A stretch of 64,000 nucleotides of DNA from Hippopus hippopus (GCA_946811185.2 OX328103.1:4654132-4718131), one strand, 5' to 3'; counted from the first letter of the stretch, positions 20,091-31,881 are shown. The notes: a model not told the origin generated them from the sequence alone. Translations and numbers: made by a program.

Positions 20091-20350
20091 GGCTTGCATC
20101 AAGCGAAAAGGGGCATTCGGACATTTGCGTAAAGTGTCGTCTTGGATCAGCCTGCGCAGTCCGCGCAGGCTAATCCGAGACGGCACTTTACGGCTACGTT
20201 AGATTTTATTCTTCAGTAGACTTGCGCAAAACGGAAAATACATAAAAACGGAAAGTGTCGTTTCGGATTAGCCTGCGCGGACTGCGCAGGCTGATGTGAG
20301 ACTACATTTTACGCAAATGTCCGAATGCCCCTTTTCACGTGTTGCAGGCC
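20091..20350 (+). mobile_element. H4 double-hairpin MITE, copy 2
   Basis: Ends GGCTTGCATCAAGCGAAAAG and CTTTTCACGTGTTGCAGGCC. Two GCCTGCGC hairpins at about 20150-20172 and 20270-20292, the same layout and length as 4945-5203. Confidence 0.85.
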
Positions 20351-20525
20351 ATATTATAACAACGCCTTCTTTTGTATTATCATTTTTAAGAATAAAGTCA
20401 AGAAGTCTTGTGATGCTTGCTCGTGATCAATATCCCCATTGCGTTTTCTTGTATCATTCCGCACACATTATGTATCTACTTTTTCCCAACTAACCGATGT
20501 TGCAAAAAAGAGAGAATAAAAGTAA

Positions 20526-20652
20526 TCACCTTTTTTTCCCCTTATCTCGAAATACGTTTTCGCCTGTCAAAGACAGAAATCACCATTTGAGCTCAGTTTG
20601 TCTTCTTTAAATGCATGCAATTTAGATAAGTCTAAAATTTTGTGAGCTGTTT
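20526..20652 (+). repeat. H1 fragment, R half
   Basis: TCAAAGACAGAAATCACC, TTGAGC, TTTAGATAAGTCTAAAATTTTG. Confidence 0.6.
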
Positions 20653-20782
20653 ACGACATAATGATAATTGTAGGAACTTGTCTCTGTTTCCTGTTTGTTA
20701 CTACGTCGTTTCAACTTCCGGTTGTAATTGATTGCAAATTATAGTGACTTTGTACTGTTATTCACCTCAAGCGCTGTGAATT

Positions 20783-20987
20783 AATCCTTTAACACACAAT
20801 TCCAAGTTTTAACGACCCTAAAAAAGAAGGCTTTGGAAAACATTGTAGAAAAAGGGAGAAAATGCAGGTAACCATGTTTTTTAACCTATTAAAGACTACT
20901 GCCATCTTTTGAGCCATATTTAATATGTTGTCTTCAACTTCTTTCAATTTGGACAAGTCCTACATTTTGTCGTTTGGTAAAGAGTTA
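20783..20987 (+). repeat. H1 element, right stem deleted
   Basis: TTAATCCTTTAACACACAATTCC to GTCGTTTGGTAAAGAGTTAA. After GCAGGTAACCAT the right stem is missing. Confidence 0.8.
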
Positions 20988-21085
20988 AACATTTACTGGA
21001 CAATCCTGTATCTTAACGACTCTGAGGAAAACAGCTTTCGAAAACATTATAGAAAAAAAGGAGAAAATGCTGGTAACGAGAATCT
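20988..21085 (+). repeat. H1 half element ending at the apex
   Basis: ATTTACTGGACAATCCTG to GGAGAAAATGCTGGTAACGAG; it stops within a few bases of the hairpin centre. Confidence 0.75.
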
Positions 21086-21247
21086 AACCCCGCTTTGCAT
21101 TGAATTTGAACGATTGCAGCTCCTGTATGTAGTTTCTGTTAGGATTTCATGTGTACTGGGCTTGAGTTTTGCTGCGTCTTGCTAAAGGATACTCCCACGT
21201 GAAAGTGCAACCAGCGAGGATCGAACTAAGATTTTCTTGGTCCGTAT

Positions 21248-21418
21248 ACACCAACCATTTTAAAGAACATTCCTAGTCTTATTCTCAAGAATTCTTCTCA
21301 AATTTGAAAGTAACACATCTTCTGATTGGCTAAACCATTTGGTTTAGCCAATCAGAAGTTGTGAAACTTTCAAAATCAATAATTAAACTAAGAATGTGTC
21401 TTGAGAATAGTTGGTGAA
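21248..21418. mobile_element. H5 palindromic MITE
   Basis: CACCAACCATT and TTGGTG ends. Central arms CTTCTGATTGGCTAAACCA / TGGTTTAGCCAATCAGAAG are perfect. Confidence 0.8.
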
Positions 21419-21449
21419 TAAATACTCTGATTACAATGCCTACGCCCTC

Positions 21450-21762
21450 ACTGCTGAGCCGATCCCGATAGATCACTTGTTAACAATTAGGTCACCCAGG
21501 GGTTGCGGGTTCGAATTCCAGCTCAGCCAAGTTCTTCCTAGGATTTTTGATTGTATTCATTGAGACAGGGTTCAATCCCCTCTCAACGCTAAATATTGTT
21601 TCGGTGATATGTATGTGGGAAAGAAGCCAATGGCTTGGAAAGAATATTGTGCGAAGATTTAGGAAAGCATGGATAAGTGCACTGGTCGCTAAGATATATA
21701 ACAGTATATATACATATATAAGATGGAGTACTGTTTAAAAAGGCATTAAACAACAACAACCC
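21450..21762 (+). mobile_element. SINE1
   Basis: B-box GGGTTCGAATTCCAGCTC, body TGTGGGAAAGAAGCCAATGG, AAGCATGGATAAGTGCACTGG, 3' AAAGGCATTAAACAACAAC. A microsatellite-like TATATACATATATA interrupts the 3' part. Confidence 0.8.
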
Positions 21763-21826
21763 TTCACTGCTGAGTCAAGGAAGATTCCTGGAAAAATAAG
21801 TTTTGTTTTTCCCGAAAAAATCTTTT

Positions 21827-22003
21827 AACTCTTTATCCTCCAACAATATTTTAGACTATCGGAAGCTCTTGCAGGCGACCAACCTAGCGGGGCGTTTGAT
21901 TTTGACAGTATTGTAAACGTTTGTTGCAAAAGGAGAAAATGCTGGTTACCAGCATTTTCTCCTTTTTCCACAACGTTTTAAATGCTTTCTCCCTCATGAT
22001 TGT
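21827..22003 (-). repeat. H1 element, L end missing
   Basis: TTTTAACTCTTTATCCTCCAAC, GGAGAAAATGCTGGTTACC apex at about 21931-21960, ending CTCCCTCATGATTG. Confidence 0.7.
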
Positions 22004-22032
22004 TTTCTCCATATCCTGCTAAATAAGTGAAA

Positions 22033-22196
22033 TTAACCTTTCAATCCGATTGTAAAAACACCTAATTTTGCTATTTCAAAGAAATTTTTTGGGGAAAAAT
22101 GTCTCTTGATCGGAGGCTGCACAGAATGTGTAGCCTGATCTTGATCTACACTGTTCGCAAAAGATCCTTGACTCGCGCTCAGCAGCCTATGGGTTA
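22033..22196 (+). mobile_element. H3 long-form element, TTAA-bounded
   Basis: TTAACCTTTCAATCCGATTG to GCAGCCTATGGGTTAA, enclosing an eroded H3 hairpin (left outer arm GATCGGAGGCTGC; right GATCTTGATCTACACTGTTCG). Confidence 0.7.
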
Positions 22197-22513
22197 AGAT
22201 ACTGGAATGTATGGTAAAAGGTTAAGTTCAAGAAAATATATGAAATTCGGTCATGTGATTATACAACACGCATGATGAGCTGTCGTAAAAGTTACCACCG
22301 TATTAGGACGATTGGGAATTGCTGGTTACCAACATTTCTCCTTTTCCCACAATGTTTTAATGGCCTTCTTCCTTAGGGTGGTTAAAACAATGGAATGTAT
22401 AGAAAAGAGTTGACGTCAAGAAAATGATATGTGAAAGTCGGTCATGTGATTATTCAACACGACGAGCCGCACATGTCATAAAAGTTACTACCGTATTAGG
22501 ACGATTGGGAATT
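22197..22513 (+). repeat. tandem duplication, unit about 197 bp
   Basis: GTCATGTGATTAT and CCGTATTAGGACGATTGGG recur (about 22251 and 22442; 22299 and 22491). The first unit carries half an H1 (22319-22393) starting at its apex GCTGGTTACCAACATT. Confidence 0.8.
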
Positions 22514-22867
22514 GTCCGCCATTAATGGAAATAAACATTTCCAACTAGGAGTCTCTGTCAATTGTTTCTATAAATAGATTCCCCTGGGAGTTTCCTGACC
22601 GATGATATTTTGATAATGTTACATGGCGGTTTTTCCAATGGAAAATTTGTTTCTGTAATGTTAGATTCATTATCTTGTCTGAATATCATCTTGATCTAGC
22701 TTTTCAACTGAAGAGTGCATGATAAATGAAACATTTTTTTTTTAAATTGTTCATTTCTCACATTATTTTGCAGAGTCGTAGAATTATCTTTATACAAGGC
22801 GAAAAAAATAGACTCTTACATGGTGAAAGCATTTCCATACGAAAATTCGATTTGGCTAAAATTATGT
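22514..22867. other. unassigned stretch
   Basis: A/T-rich, with a T run near 22733. No homology. Confidence 0.3.
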
Positions 22868-23010
22868 TATTTGTCTGTAGTAGGGTAGAAAACAATATGT
22901 GAAAAGGAGAAAATGCTGGTATCCAGCATTTTCTCCTTTTCCCACAATGTTTTCAAAAGCCGTGTCCATCAGGGTCTGTAAAACTCGAGATTGTATGGTA
23001 AGGAATTTAT
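22868..23010 (-). repeat. H1 element, R end missing
   Basis: GTAGGGTAGAAAACAATATG, apex AATGCTGGTATCCAGCATT, L half ends ATTGTATGGTAAGG. Confidence 0.75.
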
Positions 23011-23081
23011 TAATAAGATGCTAACGTACTTCAACACCACGACAATTTAGAACAGAACTGATATTTTATTAGAAGAGAACA

Positions 23082-23312
23082 AGTGTGATGCACTTCACCA
23101 AGCAAGTCGTCACATAATTATGGATCCATAAAATCCGTGTAGTCTAACAAAGAACTGAATCATGAGGTAGAATGGTGTTTGAACGCGCAGTAAATTGATC
23201 AACACCAGAAAAGTTTCGACCCCGGTCACCCTGCGCGGATTGCGCAGGCAGACATGGATCGTTACTTTTTGCAGGCGCATTTAGCCCCAATTTTCACAGA
23301 ATTTAGCTCAGT
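23082..23312 (+). repeat. H2 element, left end missing
   Basis: ACCAAGCAAGTCGTCACATAATTATGG, CACCCTGCGCGG...TTGCGCAGGCAGAC, right CCCCAATTTTCACAGAATTTAGCTC. Confidence 0.75.
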
Positions 23313-23401
23313 TACATTTTCATAGTGGGTGGAGGGAGTAGCTCTTGCAATTCTGTATAGTGTAAATTAGAGCTAGGCTAATAGATAATGTTTCATTTGG
23401 G

Positions 23402-23500
23402 ATTAAATACCGTTTTCAACGTTATTTCAGTGATATCACGGACGACTGTGCAACTACCCAGCTACCGGTCTCGACAAGTACATACCGCAATGATTATGCG
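23402..23500 (-). repeat. SINE1 3' fragment
   Basis: CCGTTTTCAACGTTATTTCAG and TGATATCACGG are the inverted SINE1 3' end; the rest is diverged. Confidence 0.55.
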
Positions 23501-23649
23501 TGGCTCGAGGGGAAATAGGAAACTGCATGATCAGTCAGTACCAGGGACTGCTACACATTTCTACAAAGGCGTTTCCGTTCTATACAATATTTCAAGTTTA
23601 CAGATTGTATTTGTATTATTTTGCGTTTAATTGACTCTTAACGTGCTAA

Positions 23650-23844
23650 TTAAGTTGGATAAAACTTTTTGTTGCTATTTCAAAGTTGGATTTTGTTTTG
23701 GGGGTGGGGGGTGGGGGTGGGGGGAGGATATCTCTTTATCGGACAGTGTAGATCCAAGATCAGACTGCACATTCTGTGCAGTCTGATCTTGATCTACATT
23801 GTCTGCAAAAGGTTCTTGAGTCACGCTAAGCAGCCTAAGAGTTA
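23650..23844 (+). mobile_element. H3 long-form element with G-rich insert
   Basis: TTGCTATTTCAAAG, a G/T tract (23697-23727), hairpin 23740-23804, GTTCTTGAGTCACGC, GCAGCCTAAGAGTTAA. Confidence 0.75.
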
Positions 23845-24154
23845 ATACAATTTTCATTGTATATTTTCAATTCTAACAGTCTCGTAATTGCAAAGTGCTA
23901 GAGTCGTTCAGAGTAAATATGAATCAGAGCAAGACTTTTGTTCCACAAGTGTACACTTTAATGAAACCCATTAACTGACTTTTGGTGCCATTGTTGCAAA
24001 ACTTGTAAAATATTTTGGAAAAAAGAACCAACTGCTTGTTTTTCACAAACCATAATTATTTTCCTTTCCTTCAGATGTTTTCACGTTGTGCGTTGTTTTT
24101 AAGGATTCTCGAAAAATCTGGAATTAATATGTGCCGTAAGCAGATAAATAGACG
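23845..24154. other. unassigned stretch
   Basis: No repeat or frame recognised. Confidence 0.3.
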
Positions 24155-24375
24155 TTGACCCTTTACCACACAATCCCGGCTTTTAACGACACTGAGGGAA
24201 AAAAAAAAGTTGTGGAAAAAGGAGGAAAAGCTGGAAACCTGCACTTTTCCTTTTTTCCAAAATGTTTTCTACTTTTCAAAGGATAAATTTAAATTTTTGA
24301 GTCAGATTTATTTGCGTCTGGAAATGCTTTCAATTTGGACAAGTCTTAAATTTTTGTCGTTTCGAAAAGAGCTAA
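24155..24375 (+). repeat. H1 element
   Basis: TTGACCCTTTACCACACAATCCC-type left end, apex AAAGCTGGAAACCTGCACTTT, right GTCGTTTCGAAAAGAGCTAA. Confidence 0.8.
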
Positions 24376-24574
24376 TGGCTCAATAATGCTTTTATAAATG
24401 ATTAATATCTTGTAAATGTCAGGTGTTTGGCTGAAAGTACGAATCCGTTCATAAGTTTATTTTTTGAGAATTGATCGTTGATTGCAATTAAGATGGATGT
24501 AAATGAATGTCATTGATTCTTTCGTGGTATTTGAGATATTTGAGATTGAGGTAGTGGAGATCTGAATTGGTTTT

Positions 24575-24985
24575 GGCGGACAGTGTAGATCAAGATCAGA
24601 CTGCACAGAACGTGCAGTCTGATCTTGGATCAACACTGTCCGAGACTCTGTAGGATACTCGTTCCCTTTTCAATGAAATCTGAAAAAAAGAATAAGCTTC
24701 AAATCTTTTTTTACTAACAGAACATTATTCGTGCGACGGCTCTTAAGTGAAAGATTGGTGTTGCAATATAGAACACTGCCCTTTTTCGGACAGTGTAGAT
24801 CAAGATCAGACTGCACAGAACGTGCAGTCTGATCTTGGATCAACACTGTCCGAGACTCTGTAGGACACTCACCCCCTACCCAATAAAATCTGAAAATTTT
24901 AGCATCAAACCTAATTTGTAGACGTAACATTGTTCGTGCGACGACTCTTAGAGTGAAAGATTGGTGTTTCAATATAGAACTTTTT
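24575..24985 (+). repeat. tandem duplication of about 205 bp, each unit with an H3 hairpin
   Basis: Hairpins at 24582-24644 and 24787-24852 share the same one-sided GGATCAAC variant in the right arm, followed by GAGACTCTGTAGGA and CGTGCGAC.GCTCTTA.GTGAAAG. The duplication is therefore of the locus, not two insertions. Confidence 0.85.
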
Positions 24986-25039
24986 TAATGGTTGAAAGTA
25001 GAGTGTTTCTAAATATAACTGGACCGAAAACCTCAATTT

Positions 25040-25266
25040 GCCTAACTCTTTACCAGACGACAGTATTTAAGACGTGTCCAAATTGAAAGCTTATGCAGAC
25101 AAAAAATCTGACTTAAAAGACAGTATTTGTTTGTGAATTGGTAGTAAATATTGTGGGAAAAGGAGATAATGCTGGTAACCAGTATTTCTACTGTTTTCTA
25201 TCATGTATTCAAGGGCCTTTAACTTCGAGGATAACTTAAACACGGGATTGTTTGGTAAAGGGTTGT
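25040..25266 (-). repeat. H1 element
   Basis: TAACTCTTTACCAGACGACAG, apex AATGCTGGTAACCAGTATT, end GTTTGGTAAAGGGTT. Confidence 0.8.
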
Positions 25267-25714
25267 CTTGTCTTGTTCATTCGTTTGAAAATTTAAAAAA
25301 AATCGACAGAGATATTAATGCATAACCTTTCTAAATAGTGCAAAGTATATCAAGGATAAGAATCAAGTAATACCCTCATCAGGACTGATGAAGTAGGGGT
25401 CGCGCCACTGCGAAACTACTTCCGGGTCGGCTTCCGGATCGTAATAGTCAAAGGTAGTCCGATGTGAAATTTTGTAGTAGTACTTTAGTTGCACTGTTTC
25501 ATGGAGCTGAGAGGGCTTGGTGATATATAATTTACACACGTTTCAGACTTAGGCAATGGGGGGCCACTTACATGTGTATTTATTGCACACTGACTGGACT
25601 ATTTTATGTCACTGGAGGAACAAAAAAATTGGGGTAATGGCCGTGAAAGGTATTTTTGAGAGGACAAATTCTAGGGTGCCTGTGTTGGTTGGGATTTAGC
25701 GAAAAACCGTTAAA
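25267..25714. other. unassigned stretch
   Basis: No frame with homology and no repeat recognised. Confidence 0.3.
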
Positions 25715-25946
25715 TGCGCATGTCATATTCTTCGAAGATTCGACCTGTCTGCTATGACGCATCACCCATCCCCCGAATATTCGGGAAAAGTAGGGCTTAC
25801 AGCGAAGCTATTAGCCTATTACCCAAGCATGTAGGGGCTGTTTTAATAAATGGCCGGTGCATAAGTTACCTGCTAGCTGATCATAACTGAATGAATCGCA
25901 CCAGGTAGCGTTTTATTGAGTAAACGTTTATTTTATTTTGAAATTC

Positions 25947-27111
25947 GGGCCCCCGCCACTCGGGGCCTTAGAAATTGGTGGCTGCCTTCGCCTCTGTGGC
26001 ATATGGGTGGTAAAAGTCCCCAGAAACAGAGGAGACCGATAATAATAAAACTAAAATTAATAAAACAGGTCCAAAATAATTTAATTCAAAGTAAATATTA
26101 GAAAAAAAAATAACAATAACAAAAACAACCTAAATATGGAAATAAAAACACTAAAGTGAATACGATTAAATATTTCCAGAAAAATTAACAAACACAAAAT
26201 TAAAACATAAAAGTGGCTGAAGAACAAGACAAATTAAGATCAAATGATTTCCAAAACAAATTTTTCATTCCAAAAGTGATTTCTTATTTTTTCATTTTTT
26301 GAAGACATATCTTTCCTATACACTTTCCTGTCTCATATACTAACATGCTCATTTGTGTGTGTATCATCTGTGCCAGTGGGTAGCACACTGGACGAAGAGT
26401 ATAACAACATCTGTGTATAACATCTGTTTTGTTCTTGTATTCGTCAACACCTTTTCCAATCTCTAGCACTATATGTTTGAAGAATTTGAAACATTTGGCA
26501 TACTTGTATTTAGAACCTTACCTACAAGTAGAGATCTAGAGTTACCAGCTCTAATCATTAAAGTTATCATGCTAACACTATCTAAAGCTTTCTTGATTGA
26601 AAATATTTCATTGAGCAAACTTTCTTCTGATAAAAGATTTCTGTCTTTGATTCAGAAGCCACCTGTTTGCCGTGGGTGGCATCTCGTATGCCGGAAAAGG
26701 GGATCCTGGTAGTTGAGAGTGCCCAGGGATCTCCAGTACTCAACACACTGCTTTGGCCCTGGCCTCGGATAGACGGGAGGGATGGGTTAGGCCCGACCCG
26801 TCTCAATCGGCTCGGTCGTGTCTAGCTTTTAGGATTACATACTTATATCTATATTTCTTTCTTTGTATCATATGATACCAACCGGGTTAGATTTTTTCTT
26901 TTTTCTTATCTTTTACATTGTTTTCCTTTATAAAGCGGCGGCTGATGGGCTAATTAATAGACCTATAGTTTCTCTTCGCTTAAGGTTTGTTAAGTATAAT
27001 AGCTATGTAGCTCTGGCGTCGGAAATAGGAAACCCATTTCCATTAGACGTCCCCTTGTAGGGCTCCGAGGAGGGTGGAGCGCATAGCTATTGAAATTACA
27101 CTATCAAAATC
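25947..27111 (+). promoter_or_regulatory. LINE copy B 5' UTR
   Basis: About 1.16 kb shared with copy A (13822-14995). It starts with a G/C-rich GGGCCCCCGCCACTCGGGGCC-type palindrome (shortened here), followed by A-rich sequence. Elements of this group carry internal promoters in this region; no specific promoter motif is evident. Small frames present in both copies (for example minus strand 26582-26806) are conserved only because the copies are young. Confidence 0.6.
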
Positions 27112-28287
27112 ATGGCTTCCCAAAACAAAAGACCCCGACCGAATAACGAAAACGAAACGTCTTACTTAAACAATACAAAGTTCTTGGTTATTAAAAGTGA
27201 GGAGGCAAAGCCCATCACATCTCTGTCTCCCTTCATAATAGAAAAACAGATAGAAAGTTTGATAGGCACTCCAAAATCAGTTAAAAAATTAAAAAACGAA
27301 CTACTACTCGTTGAAACATCAAGAGCAAGTCAGGCTGAATCTCTATTAAAAGTTAAAAAGTTTTACAACTTGAAAGTCTCATTCTCGGAACACAACTCAC
27401 TTAACAAATCCAGAGGAATTGTGAAAGACAGGGTACTGAAGGGAGAAACAGAGGAAAAAATTGTTGAATATCTTGCACCGCAAGGAGTTGTTGCGTGCAA
27501 GAGATTCAAAATAAAAAAAGATAATGTTCAACTTGAAACCAATACACTACTCCTCACTTTTAACACCACCACTTTGCCTCAGAGTATTAGAATCTTTTAT
27601 CGTACAGTACCAGTGGAACAGTTCATCCCAAATCCTTTACGCTGTTTTAATTGTCAAAAATTTGGACACCACGAAGACAACTGCTAGCTCACAGATGCAG
27701 TAATCTGTGATAGATGTGGTGAATCCAAACACACATCTAGCATCTGCCAAAGACCTTTCAAATGTGTAAATTGTGGTAAAGATCACAGTGCAAGATCAAC
27801 CAACTGTGAAGTCTGGAAAAGAGAAAAAGAAATTATGAGAATTAAAACAATAAGAAAGATTTCGTACTTTGAGGCAAAAAAACAATATGAGACAGCTTTT
27901 GAACCTAGGTACTCTAAGATAGTTCAATCAGCAACAGCAAAACCTCAGACGAGAACTTGTGGGACACAGTATGATCCCGTGGATTTTGAGCAAGGCGCTA
28001 AACCTTCCTCGAAATCTACGTCTCCATCTGTCCAACCACCTCGAACATCTGAAACAGGTTCAAAATCTAACCAAATGAAAGACTCTAGTAGATCAAGATC
28101 AGCTTCTAGAGCTAATTCATGCCCTACATCACCAAATAAATGCCAGAAAAATAAACCAGATAAAAAAGAAAAAGATAAACAACAATCAAATAGACAGAAG
28201 AAAGGGTCACAGGATCCTATTAAGCTGGCAAATAAATTTGAAAGTTTAGAAGATATGGAATTGGAAATTGACTCCTCAGTCAAATAA
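27112..28287 (+). pseudogene. LINE copy B ORF1 (gag-like RNA-binding protein) with one in-frame stop
   Basis: Starts MASQNKRPRP, shared with copy A. Residues 178-191 are a zinc knuckle C-x2-C-x4-H-x4-C (CFNCQKFGHHEDNC). A TAG at 27685-27687 follows at once, then the same frame continues with a second knuckle (CDRCGESKHTSSIC, residues 199-212), a third C-x2-C-x3-H-x6-C (218-232) and a lysine/serine-rich tail to TAA at 28285. Total about 390 codons, a normal length for ORF1 of I-type and Jockey-type elements. The protein coats the element RNA. The TAG is most simply a nonsense mutation. Copy A cannot confirm this because its deletion removes the site. Confidence 0.9.
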
Positions 28288-28324
28288 CTTTTAAGTAAAT
28301 TCAGACTCCCAATATACAAGTATA

Positions 28325-30691
28325 ATGGGTCAAAACTCAATTTTACAATGGAATTGTAGAGGTCTAAAAGCCAACTTTAATGAACTACTAATTCTTTTAT
28401 CTTTATTAAATCCACAAATTTGTTGTCTTCAAGAAACTTTTATAACCCCCAATGATAACTTGGAAGTTCGCAATTATTCTTCCTATCACTACATACATAA
28501 TGATTGCCAAAGAGCATCTGGTGGTTCTTCTATCATAATACATTCTACGGTACCTCATCGTAAGATAGACTTAAACACAAATCTACAAGCAGTACCAATA
28601 AAACCATCTTTAAATAAAACTATAACAATATGCTCTATCTATATCCCACCAAATAAAAGAATAGATCAAAATGATTTAGAAAATCTTTTACTACAACTAC
28701 CTCAACCTTACATCATACGTGGTGATTTTAATGGACATAGCGAATTATGGGGTTGTTCAGATACCAATGATAGAGGTAAAATAATTGAAGATTTCATTGC
28801 AGAGAATAATTTATGTTTATTTAATTCCGATCAACATACATACCTGCATCCTGGATCAGGTTCTTTCACAGCAATAGATCTTTCACTCTGCCATCCTTCC
28901 TTGTACCTTGATTATGAATGGAAAGTATGTGAAGATTCCCATGGAAGTGATCATTTTCCTATCATTATACAAGAAACTAAGAAAACAGAAGATGAGAAAA
29001 TTCCAAAATGGAATTTTAAAAAAGCTAACTGGGAAAAATTCAATATTCTTTGCCATGAAAAATTACTGATTGACAATTTTGAAAATTCAGAAGATCCAAT
29101 GCTTTCTTTTACTGAAACTTTAATTGACATATCAAATCAGTGCATCCCGAAGATTTCAACAAATACTTTTAAGAAGAAAAAGCCATGGTTTAATGATGAT
29201 TGTAAAGAAGCTATTAAAAAACGTAGAGACAGTTTAAAACGTTTCAAACAATATCCAACAAAAACAAATTTAAATGTTTGTAAAATTATGAGAGCTAAGG
29301 CTCGACGTACTATTAAACAAGCAAAACGATCATCTTGGAAAGATTTCATTTCTAAACTTAATGCTAGAACTCCCATGACAACCATTTGGAATATGTTAAG
29401 GAAAATAAATGGAAAGAATCAAACCATGAAACACTCGCATATCAAGGTAGATGACAAAATCTACGAAAGTAAAGAAGAAATCGCTAATATCCTGGGTAAA
29501 ACTTTCAAAACAAACTCTTCTTCTGCAAATTATCAACCACAATTTAAAAAACATAAGCAAGAAGCAGAAATGGAAGAACTTAATTTTGAAACGGATACAA
29601 ATGAAAACTACAACTTACCTTTCACACTATCAGAACTTGAAGATTCTCTAAAAAATGCTCACGATTCTGCTGCAGGTGCAGACGAAGTACACTATCAACT
29701 TTTAAAACATTTACCTCGTATTTCATTACAAACTCCGTTAAACATTTTTAACATTATATGGGAACAAGGCACCTTCCCGAAAAGTTGGTCCAAAGCTACA
29801 ATCATTCCAATTCCTAAACCAAATAAAGATCATACAAATCCAACAAATTATAGACCCATAGCTTTAACTAGTTGTATATGTAAGACCACGGAGAGAATGA
29901 TAAACAATAGACTTAATTTTTACCTCGAATCCAATAATATTATATCGGAACATCAATCGGGGTTCCGAAAAAACAGAAGCACGACAGATCAGTTAGTACG
30001 ATTAGAATCTTTTATCAGAAATGCTTTTGTAAAGAAACAACATGTAGTTGCCATATTTTTTGATGTAGAAAAAGCTTATGACACCACATGGAAACATGGC
30101 ATCTTAAAAGATATTCATAAAATTGGATTAAGGGGAAATCTACCCAAGTTTATTTCAAACTTTTTATCAAATAGATGTTTCAAAGTTAAAGTAGGCACAT
30201 CTTTTTCTGATGACTATGAACAAGAACAGGGAGTTCCTCAAGGAAGTATCCTCTCACCTACTCTGTTCAATATCAAGATTAACAATATTGTAAAATGTTT
30301 AGATGACGATGTGAACTGTTCCTTATATGTGGATGATTTTTTAATATGTTACAGGTCCAAAGATATGAAAACAATTGAAACTAAGCTTCAAAATAATTTA
30401 GACAAAATTGAGAAATGGACTATAGAAAATGGTTTTAAATTTTCCAAGACAAAGACAAACTGTGTACACTTCTGCCAAGAGTGCAGGTTGCACTTGGATC
30501 CATTATTGAAAATATATAATAGTCCAATTCCAATAGTAGATCAAGCAAAATTTTTAGGAGTTATCTTTGACAAAAAACTTTCTTTCATTCCACATATTAA
30601 TGCTTTGAAACTGAAATGTCAAAAAGCTTTGAATGTTTTAAAAGTACTTTCCCACTCTGACTGGGGAGGAGATAAAAAAAAACTCTTTTAA
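28325..30691 (+). pseudogene. LINE copy B ORF2, endonuclease and reverse transcriptase
   Basis: 788 codons. Apurinic-type endonuclease: QWN (8-10), E37 in CLQETF, GDFN (133-136), GSDHFP (S208-D209-H210). Reverse transcriptase from about residue 433: NYRPIALTS, SGFRKNRSTTDQ, FFDVEKAYD (D580), GVPQGSILSP, and the catalytic box YVDDF (668-672) where most LINEs have YADD. The enzyme nicks DNA and copies the element RNA at the nick. The frame ends artificially just after an A9 run (30674-30682); homology continues in another frame, so a one- or two-base indel there disrupts the gene. Confidence 0.93.
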
Positions 30692-31881
30692 ATCTATACA
30701 GATCTCTGATACGGTCAAAACTGGATTATGGATGTATTATATATGGCTCTGCAAGGAAAAGCTACCTAAAAAAGTTGGACACTATTCATCATCAGGGTCT
30801 TCGGTTAGCTTTGGGAGCTTTCCGAACGTCACCTGTCACAAGTTTGTATTCAGAGGCCCAGGAGCCATCCTTATATGATAGAAGGAAAAAACTATCCTTA
30901 CAGTACGTAACTAAACTGGCTTCAAATACAAAGAATCCGGTTTACAATGACATTTTTAATTCACCAAACAAAATACTTTTTCAAAATAAACCTAATTTTA
31001 TCAAACCACTTGGTCTAAGAGTTGAACCTCTTCTTGATGAATCAAATATAAATGTAAAGAATATTAAACCCTTTAAACTTTCTGTAAAAGAGCCGTGGAC
31101 CATAGATCCACCAAATATTATTTTTGATCTCAACGTAAATAAGAAATCAGTTACAAATCCATTATTTTATCAAAATAAATTTTTAGAAATCAAATCACAG
31201 TATAAAGATTACATTTCAATTTATACTGATGGTTCGAAACAAGATAATAAAGTTGGTTGCGCTTCAGTACACAAGCAAGAAACTGCCAAAATAAGACTAC
31301 CAGATCATAGCTCTATTTTTTCAGCAGAAGCTGTGGCTTTAAACATTGCTCTCTGTTCAATACAAAACAATAATAACAAGAAATTCATAGTTTTTTCTGA
31401 TTCAATGTCAGTTTTACAATCTTTAAAACATCCTGATAACCCAAATCCATTGATTCAACAATTTTTCAGAAAATATGTTTATTTAAGTAGATCAAAGTCA
31501 ATAATATTCTGCTGGATACCCAGCCACATTAATATAAAAGGTACTGAAATAGCTGATCAAGAAGCAAAGGATGCCGTAAATATGAACATAGCCAACATAA
31601 AAATTCCTTATACTGACAAAAAACAACAAATAAATGAATTTATCAAATCTGAATGTCAAATTAAATGGCAACAATGTTTTAACAACAAGCTTTTAGCAAT
31701 CAAGCCAAATTTTAATGATAAATATGAATTTTATTGTAACCGAAAAAGTCAAGTAATTTTAACAAGATGTCGTGTGGGACACTCAAGGTTTTCACATGTG
31801 CATCTTTTAAATAATGAGAGAGCACCACAATGTATAAAGTGTAATGAGCCTTTAACTATAAAACATTTCATTAAACTGTAA
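30682..31881 (+). pseudogene. LINE copy B ORF2, RNase H and C-terminal region, frameshifted
   Basis: Open from the A9 run; first Met codon at 30775. Counting from that Met, RNase H residues are D152 (YTDGS), E185 (SAEAVAL), D209 (FSDSMS), H251 (WIPSHI) and D261 (EIADQEA), so the catalytic set is intact. RNase H removes RNA from the RNA:DNA hybrid. Near 31866 a 2-bp deletion relative to copy A (AAACATTTCATT against AAACATATTTTATT) changes the frame and ends the protein at KHFIKL, losing about 37 residues including the last His/Cys of the tail zinc-finger motif. Confidence 0.9.
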
